Shown: positions 35,223 to 48,269 of the stretch, piece after piece
Position numbering within the stretch: the stretch's first letter is position 1
Layout of the letters: the number at the start of each line of letters is the position of its first letter
Source: Ctenosaura bakeri
Lineage: Eukaryota > Chordata > Lepidosauria > Squamata > Iguanidae
Direction of reading: 5' to 3'
Assembly: GCA_948474755.1 (NCBI GenBank)
Contig: CAOLHI010002556.1
Coordinates: 62,001 to 126,000, forward strand
Length of the DNA stretch: 64,000 nucleotides
The notes under the pieces: model-generated
What the model was told of the DNA's origin: nothing
Databases searched by the model: none
Seen by the model: only the letters and a program-made list of their open reading frames with translations
Translations under genes and position numbers: made by a program

Positions 35223-36967
35223 ATACTGGTTAGTTCTGTGGTTTAAGCAATTGTGCTTCACTATAGCACAATGTAGGACAGGCCTTGTTTTCTTCACCAC
35301 ATTTGTACCCCATATTTAAAACAGTAAAACAAGTACCTGAGCTCTAGGAGAGCCATAAGTATGTCAACCACCTTTCAACTGAGCAATTTGCTTTTAATTC
35401 CCTTAAAAATTAAATGTATCAATGATCAGTTTTCCTTTTCCCCTAAAAGGAGAAGTAAGCGGACCACCAGTGCTTAATATCACTTTGAGAAATCTGCATC
35501 TGTACCCATTCTAAATGGGTGTAAATGTATGGGCCATTTTTAAAAAAATTATACTTCTTATTGAAATCAAAAGGAACAGAAATAAGAAAAGTATGACTCA
35601 GGAGTTATCAGGTTGAAGTTTCGGTAGATATTAATACAAAAGTATATTGTTTAAGAATGCAAGAATAAATTACTCTGGAATCCAATAAGGGTACAAAGGA
35701 AGGATTGAGGAACTCTTACGCAAAGAGACACAACAAGAAAATGCAAGATTTATTTAGAAATTTTATTGGTTTTGTTAAAAATATGTAGAATTACAACAGT
35801 ATACACACACACACACACACACACGGAGCACTATTATTTGATTGTTAATATATTACTACTTAGAGGAGAAATTGTGCTTTTCCTTGGTTTGCTCTTTCTT
35901 GTATGGGCCATTTTAACAGTCAGATTTCACCTGCAGTCAGCACAAGCCTTGTACATGAAGCTCCTCTGCACTATCTGCCTCTGATTGTTTCAAAATAGAT
36001 AGCCGTAGTTTTCTTTCCCCTGCCCCTTCTTTGTGTCAGATATCTCCTTGCATCTGTTTTAAAGGAAAGGAAAACTGGGCTACAAAGACAGCTTGGCTTA
36101 ATCATGTCTCACCACAAAGGGAAGAGTAACAGATATGACCATGCAGGCAAAAGGATTGTGCATAATAAGCTAAGATATGGTTATCCAAAATATGAACTAT
36201 CTTAGGAACAATAAAATGAGTTAAGTTATTCAGTTTGCAGTGTAAGTATAAAATACGTATGCCCAAGTATAGTTTACACCAGCAGTGGGGCATGGCAAAA
36301 GAGGAGGAAGTTTATCCAGGTTATAGCCTTCCAGCTGTTTTTAGGCTATGAACTGTCTTGTTTCCAGAAATGGAACCAACTTTTCTGAGTTCTGGAAAAT
36401 GGCCTCTTTGGCACATAGAACAGTGCAGGAGATGCTGCCAAGCCTAGTGAAATTGGCTCCCATGGTTCCTTGGTGGGGGGCAGTTCAGTAAAAGAATTGG
36501 GGAGCAGAGCATAGGGGAAACTAGGCCTTGTCAGCTGCATTGGGCTGACAGTATTTGTCCAGTCCCTAGCCCTGGAATTGTTTACTGTCCCTGGTGTAAA
36601 TAAAGTAGTCACAGACCAGCAAGTATAAAAATGTTCAGACTGCAAATATTAATCATATTAGTTAATGAATTTTAAGTGAATTTTGAACTTTTTGTGTGTA
36701 AACTTCCTTATGTGTTTTAAATCACCTTGAGGGAGCAAATGCACTAGTAACTAGTTCTGCTCAAATTATCTTGCATTACAATGTGGATGGATGATAAATT
36801 GCTTGTTTAGCTGTATTCTTTGTAATCAAGAATGAGAACTGGTCCCAAGATATTTTAATAAGTGGTCTCCTACTTCTCCACAGTTCTTAATTAGTAGCCC
36901 TTTCCCCTTATTATGAGGAAATGTGAGCAGTGCAGTGACTGATATGAACACATGGTGTGTAGCAGAG
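35223..36967. other. AT-rich, no gene identified
   Basis: Only a (CA)n at 35803-35825 and an unnamed GC-richer part near 36380-36560 that overlaps a 99-codon minus ORF with no recognisable domain. Confidence 0.4.
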
Positions 36968-37074
36968 TAAGTGAACATTGTTACCTAATTCATCTTGTGA
37001 TACCTAAAAAGCTGACTTAAAATAATTTATGAAAAATAAAGAGAACGGCTCTGGTGTTAATTTTAAGTGTTCCA
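36968..37074 (+). repeat. Dispersed repeat, copy B
   Basis: Matches 33905-34016 (cttgtgatacct, gctgacttaaaataa, cggctctggtgtt, ttttaagtgtt). Either a low-copy interspersed repeat or a local duplication about 3 kb apart. Confidence 0.55.
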
Positions 37075-37503
37075 CCTAACCATGAGTAAAAAGGGCAATT
37101 TATAAGATTCCCACATTTGGAAGTACATTTTTACATATTTCATGTGGAAGTCCTAGGTAGATGAAAGAGCTACCCTGAGAGAAACCTTTCCCACAGTGTT
37201 AAATAGAAATTAGCTCAGTGTTGGAAAACTAATCATGTATCATCATTACTTCACAAAATCTACTTCTTCTGTAAAGTCTTGGGCAAAAATCCCTCATCCT
37301 TGCTTTAACAGGGCAGCTAAGCCAAGATGTGAAGAACTGCAGCCATCAAATATGCTCTGCTTGTTTACTCCTGGGTTGATTTCTCATCACTTAGTCTGTT
37401 TGCTCCCTTGCTTGTAAGGCTTTTGGAACAGGAAAATGATTTGTTTTTCTCTATAGTGTAAAACAAGTACCTAGATGACATTGTATCAGTATTAGTGGCA
37501 TCA

Positions 37504-37545
37504 GATGATGATGATGATGATGTTGGTGATAGAGATGATGACGAC
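37504..37545 (+). repeat. (GAT)n microsatellite
   Basis: gatgatgatgatgatgatg then an imperfect gatagagatgatgacgac. The acidic ORF through it is a by-product. Confidence 0.85.
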
Positions 37546-37699
37546 AATGTAATACTTAAAAATTATTGCCGAATACAAAGGATGTTTTTCAAGTGTCATA
37601 AGTCCATAGGATTTATTAAAATCAGCACCATAACTCCAGATTGTTTTATATTGGAAAGAGTGTGTGAACAGGCTTAACCATGCTAGCCAACATAGTCTC

Positions 37700-38384
37700 A
37701 CTTAATCAGAGCAGTCAGTTGTATGCATTTATGTATTTTCGACCTAGCCTCAGAACTTCTTTTTATCCAGTGTGGTACGGTGTCCAGGACATCTGTCATA
37801 TTTGCAAATACATCTTTACTGACTTCAGTGTCAATGGCTGTGTCCCAAGTACATATAAACAATGTGTGTTTAACTGTTCTAACACTGAAATTAATAAAGA
37901 CACCTTTGCATTTTGAAATACGAGTGTAATGTTCCCTCACATCTGAAACAGTAGTACAGAGGTGAGAATTGTGCAGTCCATGGGTCGTATTTTCCTTTTT
38001 GGGGCTGCAGTGTGACTGTCTTCCAAACGTTGTGAGTTTTGTTCAAAATAAGTGGAAACGCTTAAAAACCTTTTTGCAGGTTTTTGAAGGTCTACCTCCA
38101 GAAACAGATGACCCACCTCCACAGAAAAACGCAGCCTGAAAGTTGACCAAAAGTGACACATTGTTGCTCGCGGTTACCCAAAATGGTGACTACAACAACA
38201 CAGTGAGGTCCTCTCAAGCTCCAGAGGAGCTGAAAATGGTGTTGTGGATCCTCTTGGCTCTGGAGCATACCCATCCCTCTCTAGTTCTTTATGTGTAGCT
38301 TCATGACTACATTCTAACAGATAGATAGTGGTTTGTTATGAAATATATACTTGACTTTTGAGAGGGCTTTTTAAAAACGTGTTT
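37700..38384. other. No gene identified
   Basis: Contains several short overlapping ORFs and no named repeat. 38130-38275 has cttggctctggagcat and caagctccagaggagctg, slightly GC-richer, unassigned. Confidence 0.35.
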
Positions 38385-38424
38385 TAATTACCAATTATAA
38401 ACATTAATTACCAATTATAAACAT
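38385..38424. repeat. Perfect 20-bp tandem duplication
   Basis: taattaccaattataaacat occurs at 38385-38404 and exactly repeated at 38405-38424. Probably recent, as there is no divergence. Confidence 0.9.
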
Positions 38425-38454
38425 CCTAAATTATGAAGAAAGACATTTAGTTAT

Positions 38455-39395
38455 GAAATGGCAGACCCTCACAGAGCATGTGTTACAGTGATCTAAACAA
38501 GATTTTACTAAGGGATATATCACCGTTGTGAGATCTGAGAACTCTAGGAATGCCCCCACTTTGCAGATATTGGTCTCTGCCAATATCTCTGCGTCTAGGT
38601 TTGTGGCTGAATCTAACTACAAACCTGAGTCATCACATACAGTGTAATCCCATCTAGCACATCTTGAATCCCTGTTTTCTGACCAGTCTTTTTACTAGCA
38701 TGAATAAGCTTCAGTTTGTTCATCCTCATCCAGCCTATTATTAACATTAGGCAGTGACTTTGAACTGCATCAGCTTCCTTGATTGTATGTAAAAGAAGAG
38801 CTATAGTTGAGTGGCAGCAGATCTTCTTGGTGGCAGCAAAACTCCACAATTTAAGTGTCCTTTTTCAATGGTGTCATATCTATGTCAGGATAGAGGGCAA
38901 GATCAGTGGCCAGTGACTGCAGCAGTAAATAGGAGTTGCCCAGCATCACCTTTTGAAATCACTCTTCTAGTAGATAACATAAAACAGTGCCTGCTAGTCC
39001 AACTTTGGGCAGGTGACCAAGAAAGATACCATGGTCAGTGGTATGATAAGCCATTGAGAGATCCAGCAGAACTGACGGGCTTCTCCTATCAAATTCCCAG
39101 CACTGATTGTCAAACAAAATAGCTTGTGTTCCATAGCCATGCATCACACAGAAATATCTAAGTTAAGATGAACCATATACTCCATCACCTTATTAAAAAA
39201 TGGAGTATCAGAGACAGGCCAGAAATGGAACACATTTTTTAAAGAAAGATTTCTCCACTACCTCCTTTAGTCATTCCATCATGCTTTGTTGCAGAGAGAC
39301 ATTCATCACTACGCTAAGCTACTCAACCAAACACCCTCTTTTATAAGTAGGAATAATTCTGTCCACATTGTCAGGATGTACAAATTAAAATTTAT
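38455..39395 (-). mobile_element. CR1/L2-like LINE, reverse transcriptase fragment (antisense)
   Basis: On the minus strand the RT core is partly readable: LLDLSMAYHTTDHG near 39080-39035 (an LLDLSAAFDT-type motif) and, downstream, WMRMNKLKL near 38725-38699. Several words on the plus strand (cttgaatccctg, gcttcagtttgttcatc, gaccaagaaagataccatgg, gagagatccagcag) follow the order of an abundant reptile LINE in antisense. Many stops and gaps mean it is inactive. Confidence 0.72.
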
Positions 39396-39460
39396 TTTTT
39401 CTGTTATACTGAACAAGCAGAGGGCAAAGATAGGTCTATTGAGCTGAATTTAATATGTCT

Positions 39461-39590
39461 GAGGATAGAGAACCTTTGGCCCCACATGTTTTGGATTTCA
39501 ACTCCCAACAGCTTCAGCCAGCTTGGCAATACTAAGAGACTGTGAGAAGTAAAAGTCCAAAACTTTCAGGGTGTCAAAGGTTGCTTGAAC
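39461..39590. mobile_element. hAT-type MITE
   Basis: Left half aacctttggccccacatg, tttggatttcaactccca; right half agtccaaaactttcaggg, gtcaaaggttgct. The arms are inverted and flank a centre of cagccagcttggc. This is a very common reptile MITE layout (gaacctttggccctccagatg..). Confidence 0.6.
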
Positions 39591-39934
39591 TGTAGGATTT
39601 CACATCAGTATAGGTACAAGTGATTCTATTTTTGAAATGGTGTGTGACCAACAGGGTCAGCAAGGACTGTTGAATGGTCTACACTTTATATAACTTAAGA
39701 TGTGTTTGTCATTTGTCAGAAATTTTTAAAGAAAGGACACCATGTAACAAAGTAGTCCTTCATATGTTTCTTTGCTTATGGTCACCATCACCATTATATA
39801 CCATCCTTATATCAGTTCTATGAGTGATAACAAGAAACCAGTTTCTAGTTGTTGCATTCTCCTAATGCAGTTGTACATCCCCAAGATCATTTTTAGAAAT
39901 CACAGGATAAATGTATAATTTCTGTATCATGGAT

Positions 39935-40113
39935 AATGCTGTTCAGCAGTGGAATATGATGCTTTGGAGTGTGGTGGAATCTCCCTCCTTGGTGGTTTTT
40001 AAGCAGAGGCTGGATGGCCATCTATTGTGAGTACTTTGATTGTATCTTCCTGCATGGTAGAAGGTTGGACTGGATGGCCCTTATGCTCTCTTCCAACTAT
40101 GATTCTACGAATG
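39935..40113 (+). mobile_element. CR1/L2-like LINE 3' end
   Basis: agcagtggaatatgatgctt, ttggtggtttttaagcagag, gctggatggccatctattg, ggttggactggatggccctt and a terminal ccaactatgattctacga agree with the 3' terminus of a CR1-like LINE of reptiles. Confidence 0.7.
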
Positions 40114-42590
40114 ATAAATGTGATATTTCATCGGAATTTTCACTGATGTTACTGGGCAGTGAATTGCGAATATTTACAGTAATTTGGTGCATACCAATTT
40201 ATCAAGGCCATTTCTTGAGATTTTGGTATAAGATTCAAACAACTGAAAAAAAGGCCCACTGTGTATTTTAGAAGGAACAACACCATCAAATATCAACTAC
40301 AAATAGGAGGACATCATACTGTTGTGAAGGTGAAAAAAAAACACTACAATACATAGAGCTTGGGAAGTAAGTAATGGTGCTATGTGCTCTGAAAGAAAGT
40401 GGAAGAAGATTAAGAACAAACTCTCAGAAGTAGAACTTACCAAAAGAGCCAAAGACCCCATATACGTTTGCAAGTGGCTGGTCTTTTCAGAATCTAGGGA
40501 AGCAATCCACAGCACACTCTTTCCTTCTCTAGCAAAGATTCCAGGCTATTCAAATATCCATAGTATCTTTAGCTCAGCTGTATAGTTAATCTGTCTACTC
40601 ACAGTTTGTTCACATTTGTGGACACTTTGTGTTCTCTTTGTGTATATATAGTTCTGCTGTGACTTGGAAGCTTATTTTTGCTCTCCACAGCCAAAGGAAT
40701 GCTTCCAATCCACTACTGAACAAGTTACTAATACAACAACCATCCTGTTGAGCTTCGGAAAGAAAAATGCTTCATGGATTTCTTCTGGTGCTTAAGTGCT
40801 GTGTTGGACTTTTGTACTGGCTATATCAATTGTCTGTCTCAAGTCAAGGGTTTGATCTCACCACAGTTTGTCTTGTAATTACAAAATGTGCAGAGTATAA
40901 TATTGAAAGGAATATCAGAAGAAACTATATGACATCTGCTTCTGAAAGTGCAGAAGTAGATCTACACAGATATCTCAGTGGCCTCAGCTTTTGGCTATCC
41001 AAAATCCTAATCTTGCACACTGCCATTCAAGTAGCAGAGGTGTCTGTCTATTCTCATGGTATCCATACTCCTTAGAGGACCAACTTTCTTAGTTATTTGC
41101 AGATCACCACAAACTTCCTGATATCAACTGATGATTTCCCATCTGGTAACCAAGGGTATATAAATTCTATAAACCAAATTTCTGAGCAAATATAAGCTGC
41201 AGCTAATCAAAAATGTTTTTCTTGAAGACGCTATGGAATGCCTGGTTGCTGAGTTTTGCCAGTTTGTTCTTAGTAGGTTTTGGGATGCCTTATATTTTTG
41301 ATAGTGATGCTATGGCTACCCGTTATTCTAAAAACACATGCCCTCCGGCCCTCTTCTCCAACACATGCGCTCTGTTTTCATCTTTACTTGACTTAATATC
41401 ACTTACATATTCATAATCTTAACCCACAAAAAGAAGGCTTCTGACAGATTACACTAGGACTTCGTTGCTGTGCTTTCATTAACAACTGTCTGGACCTCCC
41501 TGTGCAGCAGGTTTACTTTCTGGAAACTATAATGAATATAATTTTTGAGCCACAAGCAGATGCCTGCTTTTAGCTGCCACCCAAATAACATCATAAAATC
41601 AACCCAAGTGCTACATTTTAACCACATTTCTGTTGTTGTTGTTGTTCTTATTTGCTGTTGTTGTCTCTGTTTTTTCCCCAAAGGCATATTTGCTCAACAG
41701 AGAATGTACAGAGCAGAACATGTCACCTACACAGCAGAAGCCACCCTAAGATCTTAGCTAACAAAACATCCATAGTCCATGCTGGAAAACTGACTTCTCT
41801 CAAGCCTTGAATGGGAGGCTTGTCCTTGTTTATAGACAGCTCAGAATCTGAAGCAGGCACTCTCCCTTGTGACAAACCTGCCGCCACCAACGTGTTAACT
41901 ATTCCTTCCCCATACCTGTTTGCCTTCCTGTCTTTGAATATGGTATGTGTCATCATCTGCCAACAACCATCTTCCACTTTTTATGTATGCCAGACAGGTC
42001 ACTACAAAGAAGTGTAAGTGAACACAAAAATGTTAAAAAGTGTTCATGATAAGAAAACAGTGGGATGGAGGGCATTTCAAAAATTCCAGAATATTAATGA
42101 AGTTAAACAGCAACAAAATCTCAAGATTTTGAGTCTAACTTTAAGCTATTGCATTAGTATTCACTAGAAAAATGCTGTTCCCAGAACTCAGTCTCAGTGG
42201 AAACTGGAAGTGGCTAGCTCTGTCTTGCTTAGTATGGGATGTGATAGACCCTCTTGGTACTTATTTTACATTATTCATTTTCCTGTGCCTATTCGTCTCT
42301 AATTCTTGGTAGTCAGGAGTGGGATGGATCTTGTGTTCATTTCTGTTCCCATCTCCTGTTCTCTTTTATATCCTTTGCTCTTTTGTGTGTCACTTAGAAT
42401 TTTTGTTTTTATGTTTGTTTTTCTTTTTGTCCTCAGAGTACCGGTATATATGCTCACCTAATTATGTGAGTACTGACTTGGATAGAAGCACATGCAGGCC
42501 AAAGTACTTCCTTTATTGTCAGACCATAGCTGTTTTGGAACACAGGCTTCTTTCTAGCTGTTAGATCACTAGCCTTACAGGCTGGGACTG
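40114..42590. other. Unassigned sequence, possibly an old degraded element
   Basis: Several medium ORFs in the plus frame (for example 40767-41075, 102 codons; 41213-41416, 67 codons) follow one another without a domain I can name. It could be a very decayed coding element or random sequence. A (TTG/TGT)n lies at 41630-41648. Confidence 0.3.
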
Positions 42591-42591
42591 A

Positions 42592-42767
42592 TCACAACTG
42601 CAGTCCAAAACATTTAGAGGGCACTAGATTAAGGAACACTGGACTACACTGTGTGGCACTGGTTTGCCCAGATCTTTTCAAGCCTTTCCTGGAGATACCA
42701 GGGATTGAACCCTGCATTTTTCTGTGTGAAAAACAGGCACTCTACCACTGTGCTACTGCATCCTCCC
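42592..42767 (-). mobile_element. tRNA-derived SINE (antisense)
   Basis: On the minus strand: ggaggatgcagtagcacagt, ggtagagtgcctg (box A like), then box B agggttcaatccctgg (42699-42714), then atctccaggaaaggctt. Box B is well preserved (GGTTCAATCC). It is the antisense counterpart of the SINE at 23351-23520. Confidence 0.65.
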
Positions 42768-44184
42768 ATATCCATGTGAGAACGGATACAGTCTGGGAGG
42801 CATAGAAAGGAAAATAGGGATGTGAGACCAGTTACTGGAAAAAATATTATTCTTGTAAATGTTCACTGAGTTGATAGATACTTTATGTTCAGGTTTCTGA
42901 ATGGCAAATTAGGGTGAAAGAGAAAGAGTGATTATATATTGTATTTTTAAACTTCCTATGTTAGCTTGGCTTTATTCCAGGAATCTCCAAAGCAGCCTCT
43001 GTTTCTGCCATCTGCTGGCTGCAAACACCATTTACATCTTGAAAGGATACTCAAGTTTTATTAAAGCCAATTAACCTTTATCAGATTGAGTGTTTTAAGT
43101 ATTGCCTCAGTTGATTTGTTGATGAGTGTATTTAATGTATACCCTCTCCTAAATTATGCCTTTGCAGTAACCTTGCGTGTGACCTTTTGCTGACTTCAAG
43201 AATATTGCACAGGTGTGAAAACAGATATCTGATTATTAATCAGTAGTTCTATCTGAAGTACCCAGACAAGACTTGAAAACATTATTTTATATATATTCTC
43301 TGTGTGTGTGTGCGCGCACATAGTGTTCATCTGGTTTTTTTACTACTAGTGTGTATTCCCACCAGAGAATGGCTTCCAGTGGAAAAGTCTTGTCTGTTTT
43401 GCATATATTAAAAAGTGGGGTAAAAATATTACATTTTTGAGTTCTTAAACCAGTTTCTAGATGACACCATCATTAGACTAGCAGCCAAGGATTTCCACTA
43501 TAACAACCTCGAGTGTGTGTTCTTGTTCTTTCAATGACATACGGGGTGGGAATGATGCTCAGAGTTGCTGAACCGGAGGGTATATGAATTCTGTTCCTTA
43601 TTTGTGATTGTCATTTGGTGTGAACATATGAAAGCTATATTCAGTGACACTTTGGGCCAAACATTATGCTTCCATTGGCTCTAAACAAAGACTACCTGCA
43701 TCCTATGTTGAGTTGACTTAAAACTGTCCTGCTTGCGGGGGGAAGGTTGTGAATAAATATGTAAAATATAGCAACTTCCATCTCTAGATTGGTCATGTAC
43801 TAATATTTACTGCTTCAGAAACACCAGGATAGAGGTTGGGTTGCCTTTGGAAATGTAGGAGAATCACTGTCTGCATCCAAGGGAAGGGATAGTAATCCCT
43901 TGGTTCATTTGATAATGCTACAGTGCACTCCAATGTTACTACTCAGAAGACAAGAAACAGGTATTTCTCTGAACTTAGTGTAATTTTCTAATGCTCTCTG
44001 TACTCTCTAACCTCTGAGTTAGGATGGAATGCTTTTTATCTCCAATGTTGCATGAAGGGATAGGGCTTGTGGATTCTCTTATTAGAGTTCAGGCAAAAAG
44101 TGTCAGATCTTAAAGGTGTATGTGCAAAGGAGTGGGGATGAGGACCCCTACATAAAAGGGAAAATAATTAACAAAGAAAATCTG
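42768..44184. other. AT-rich, no gene; possible noncoding element
   Basis: 43000-43230 has no repeat signature and shows preserved words (catctgctggctgcaaacac, gcgtgtgaccttttgctgac) that could mark a noncoding element. (TG)n with GCGCGC at 43301-43320 is a short alternating tract. Confidence 0.35.
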
Positions 44185-45165
44185 GATATCATATTAATTT
44201 ATTAATTTGAAATAGTTCTAAGCCACTTTTCTGGAGTCGTCACCATGATTTATGTCAAATAAACACACAATAACAATAACATAGAACCACACAAAATTGT
44301 AATACTAATTTTCAAAGCTGTAGAAAACCCCTGTTGGAAGAGAAGAGCCTTCCTGACCTCTTACCAGGGACGGTTTCACAATTTGTGAACTATCTGCCTC
44401 CTCATTGCTATCAGAGTCTGGTGACTAGCTACATGTTGGCAAGAAGATTTATATGTGGAATGGTGGTCTGAGCAAGGCTTTGAAGGTAGGAATCAATGCA
44501 GCATCTTGACTTGGGCACAGAATCAAATAAGTAAGAAGTATTATATGGCCTGCAGTGCCCACTATTATTGTCTGATAGATGTGCCATTACGTTTTGTGCT
44601 AACTGAAGCTCCAAAGACACCCAAAAATGGGGTATGTCTGTTTAATTATTTAGAAAATTGAACTTGCAACTTCTGTAGGAGGAGATCAAGCCTATGTACT
44701 AAATGAAGATAAGGGGAAAGCCCACTTATCAAGTCTCAGTCCTATTGTTTAAAGAGCAATCTGAAGTCTAGGCAGTAGCCACACACTCTTTACCTGGTCT
44801 AAAAGGGAAATGAAGCAATTGTTGTTTTTAAATTTCCTTGTAATTACATTGTAATATAGTATATATCAATGTACATTAAGTACATGATTCATAATAAAAG
44901 GGGAAAAAATTTAAAAAGAAAGGGAAATGGTAACAGCATCTGTTATAGGACAAGCCATGTTCATTCCCAACTAATGCCACTTGGATTTAGCTTCAGTCTG
45001 TTCACCCATATTCATATAACCACTGCTTCATGTATTTGCTGAGGACAGAGATAGCAACTCTTGAGTACTTAGTTAAGGAAGTATAGAGGTATATGGTATC
45101 AGCATATTGATGACATCCAAAACCATATTTATTAATTTATATTTTTATATATTAAAACATTTATA
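44185..45165 (-). mobile_element. CR1/L2-like LINE, second antisense copy
   Basis: The run gaagagccttcctgacctct, gctttgaaggtaggaatcaa, cattacgttttgtgctaact, cttggatttagcttcagtct and tatggtatcagcatattgat appears in the same order as in reptile LINE copies read in antisense. The codons for LNPDKTE-type sequence are lost. The edge near 44200 (aattcgaaatagttctaagcc) is the inverted 3' end. About 980 bp is spanned with large internal gaps. Confidence 0.55.
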
Positions 45166-46364
45166 TATATATTAAAATATTTATATTGCATCCTTTTTAT
45201 TGATATTAAATGGTGTCAGTGATAATATTAAGCTGTGTAACATTTTGTATACTTAAGTTAGAGGGGGCTTCTACGTTATCCCAAAGCTCACTATAGAGTC
45301 TCACACGTTAAGCCCAAAGAATGGAGGAGAGAAACCACTGGAGCAATCTCTCTTAAACAGCTACCAGATATTATGAGTGGCTCTAAAAGGAAGGTGTGAT
45401 ACAGTCTGTCAAAAACTGAGACAAGTACTGCTTCCTTTGTCGGTCTTGAAGCAAAGATCCACCATGGCTGCTCAAGCCTGAAGTAACATTAAAAAAGGCT
45501 GAGGAAAGCAAGGTTGTGACAATGAACCTCAGCACCTCCAAACCCTTGAGAAAGAAGAGATTGCAATCCACCCTTCATCTCCTTAGAGAATCTGCTGGTC
45601 CCACCTGCGTAGTTAACAGTCTTTAGTGCTACTCCTCGGCCGTAACTTAAAGACTAGTGTGATTTGGGCTGCAGATTCTTTTATAGTTTCATAGTGTTTT
45701 GTAGCATATGCTACTTAGCAGGCAGAAGCACAAGCAGGCCACTTTTTTCCTAGGAGCAGTATCCTGAGAGAAGGTTGTAGCAAATAACAGGGAGAGTATT
45801 CTTGAACACTATGTGTGTGTGTGTGTTCGTTGGAGTGCATAAAAAAATCTCTCCTTAGCTATAATGGTGTATTAAAAATTAGATTCGGGTGAGCAATGCA
45901 AAGCTGTCTACTTGACTTAGTTCTTTAATGAGGGCATTTGCTTTCTATGAATTGGAATTAAGTTACCAAGATATTTTATGTAAATTTTCCACATCCACTG
46001 GCTTCTTTCCACCTTATACCTCTGGCTACAAAGGAGATGTTATTCCTGCGGTCACTGGTCTACTACAGCCTGCAGGACTCCTATTTGTCCCTGGAGTGTT
46101 TTAGTGTGTGAGACTATTTGGTTCCTAGAATCTTACAAAACTTGTTGGTTGCATGCTGGTCTCTTAGTATGGCATCTTTTCTGGCTAAGCAATTAAGACA
46201 AAGTAATATACCTATGATACTGAGAATCATGTACAAATCCATATAGCACATGTGGTTTGCACTGTAGATTTTTGAGCTGTTATACTATGGCTGAAGTGTA
46301 GTTATAGAGGCTTCAGGAAATGATTGCTTGATTTGGAATTGGCCACCTGGCATATATTTACTTG
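45166..46364. other. Unassigned, AT-rich
   Basis: 45120-45190 is almost pure A/T with repeated tatatta. 45260-45600 is GC-richer but gives no domain in any frame. It may be further LINE material. Confidence 0.35.
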
Positions 46365-46440
46365 TTATGATTGATAGTTGTTATATTTATTTGTATCCCA
46401 CTTTTTTCTCAAAATCGGGGCTCAAGGCAGCTAGGTAATA
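46365..46440 (-). mobile_element. LINE 3' end (antisense)
   Basis: ttatatttatttgtatccca then cttttttctcaaaatcgggg, ctcaaggcagct is the antisense of a reptile LINE terminus that reads ccttgag..gtgggatacaaataaat. Only about 75 bp remains. Confidence 0.45.
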
Positions 46441-46920
46441 GATATTTGGGACTTTGTTATTCAGAAGCAAGCGAACTGTAATATATTTGCCTGGGTAAAT
46501 TACATTTAACAACCATACTTATTTGGACCAAACATGCCCCATGTTGTATCAGCCTGTTTTTACTACTGTGGATAAACTGGTTTTGATTCTCCTTCTTGAA
46601 AAGTTTGAGGTGTGCAAAAGAAAAGAAAAAGTCTTCTTGAAACAAACCAATGTGAATAAATTTCTCAAGTAGCAGGTGTGATTTTATTTATCCTTCCTGT
46701 TCATTTTATTTGTATTTTTTTGTTCTGTTTCATAAGATGACAACAAAGTGATGAACTCTTTACAGCCGTGTTCAGAACAGTAGTTTTAGTTTACAAATCA
46801 CGAATGGAGCATAATTTATTTTTTCAATGATGGGTGAATAGGTCTATGGACTCCTTTGTAAGGAACTATTTATTCTTCTGAGGTTTACCTGTGTGTGTGT
46901 GTGTGTGCATGATGCACACA

Positions 46921-47140
46921 CTCCTTCCAGTCACCTGTTGATTTATGGTGATCCCATGAATTTTATAGAGTTTTTTAGGCAAGGAATACTGAATAGGTGG
47001 TTTTGCCAGTTCCTTCCTCTGAAATATACCATATATCATCTAGTATTTGTTGACTGTCTCCCATCCAGGTACTACCCAGGACTGGCCCTGCCTTAGCTTT
47101 TACAATCAGACAGGATCTGGTGCCTTTAGGTATTTAGACA
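46921..47140 (-). mobile_element. 5S rRNA-headed SINE, near full length (antisense)
   Basis: On the minus strand, the head has agctaaggcaggg (box A like), ggatgggagacag (box C like) and tagtacctggatg, which match vertebrate 5S rRNA. It is followed by gaggaaggaactggcaaaac, cctattcagtattccttgcc and gaaattcatggg-like tail with (CA)n at the low-coordinate end (46891-46915). Same SINE as at 54860-55090. Confidence 0.8.
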
Positions 47141-48135
47141 TTGATGTGTTTACTAGAGTGAGAGCTAATCTATCCCTTCCCATTGTGTCTTTCTTTATCA
47201 GTAAAAGTGACTCACTCCTTTCTAGAATGCAGAGTAAATGAAATTTCTGGGATATTTACAATTTTATCACTGATTATGTTAATGGAGGGAGAGGGGAATA
47301 CTGTTTTCTGCACCTGTGTGTGTATGAACAGAAGTTTTGGTTTGTTCATGTGAAACTAACAGCCTGTATTATAAAAGAAATACTTTGTGAAATGCTGTTA
47401 ACATACTAAGCAAACCTGAAAGAAAAGGTACCAGTCATGATTTAAAAAAAATCATTATGAAAAGTTACCCAGACTTTTATAATACAAGAGAAAAATATTT
47501 ATTTTCAAAAGTGTTATTTGTCTTTCATGATAGTGAGGAGGAGATTTCTTTCAGTCAGTTTGTAACAGCTAGACACTGTGAATTAAATAATGAAGTGCAC
47601 ACATTTGATATGTGCAGGCCTAGAACATAAGGCAGGAACAACACATGGTTAAGGGAGTTAAAGACTGGAGAAACTAAAAATGGCACATTAAATACCAAGC
47701 CAAAGATTATCAATCAGTGCAACCCATGGATATTAGTGTATCCTGTCCAGCTATCTGCATGACAATGATTGCAAAAGGATAGTTTCAACTGCAGAAGGCT
47801 TCTAGCCCACAGAGGATATTAATGGGTCCAAAGAAGAGCTTGTGGTTTTGTTGGCAACAGTCATTATGCAGTGTACATCTAAGGTTCTCAAGGGCTGCTT
47901 TATTTGTTTAGAGAAACATATTTGTTGGATGCATTTCTGAAGAAAAATAATTATTTGAAAAACCGTTATTTACCTAGCTTTAGAATGGATTTCCAGGTGT
48001 TCTTCAAGTGAAGTATAAGATGCTCCTCAGTCAGGAAGTGCACCGTATTGCCATGGGAGATTGACAACTTCTCCTTAGCCTCTTTGTATGACTGGCAGGG
48101 CCATGAGTCACAAACATCAAGGCATATATGGTGTA
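47141..48135. other. AT-rich, no gene identified
   Basis: Only short ORFs and A/T-rich runs. No named repeat. Confidence 0.45.
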
Positions 48136-48262
48136 CAGGGGTCCCTTATGTCCACTAGGGTTTGGTTCCAGGATCTCCCATGGATATGAAAATCCATGAA
48201 TATTCAAGTCCCATTATATATAGTGGTGTAGTAAAATGGCATCCCTTATATAAAATGGTTTG
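48136..48262 (+). mobile_element. Tigger-like terminus
   Basis: Starting TA|caggggtcccttatgtcc, then tttggttccagga, ggatatgaaaatccatgaat and caagtcccattatata. A TA followed by CAG and a repeated ..ggttcc.. word pattern is typical of Tc1/mariner (pogo/Tigger) ends in vertebrates. No right end was found. Confidence 0.5.
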
Positions 48263-48269
48263 ATTGATT

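Noticed and set aside
37495..37677. Acidic Asp-rich ORF
   Set aside because: It is a translation of the (GAT)n microsatellite.
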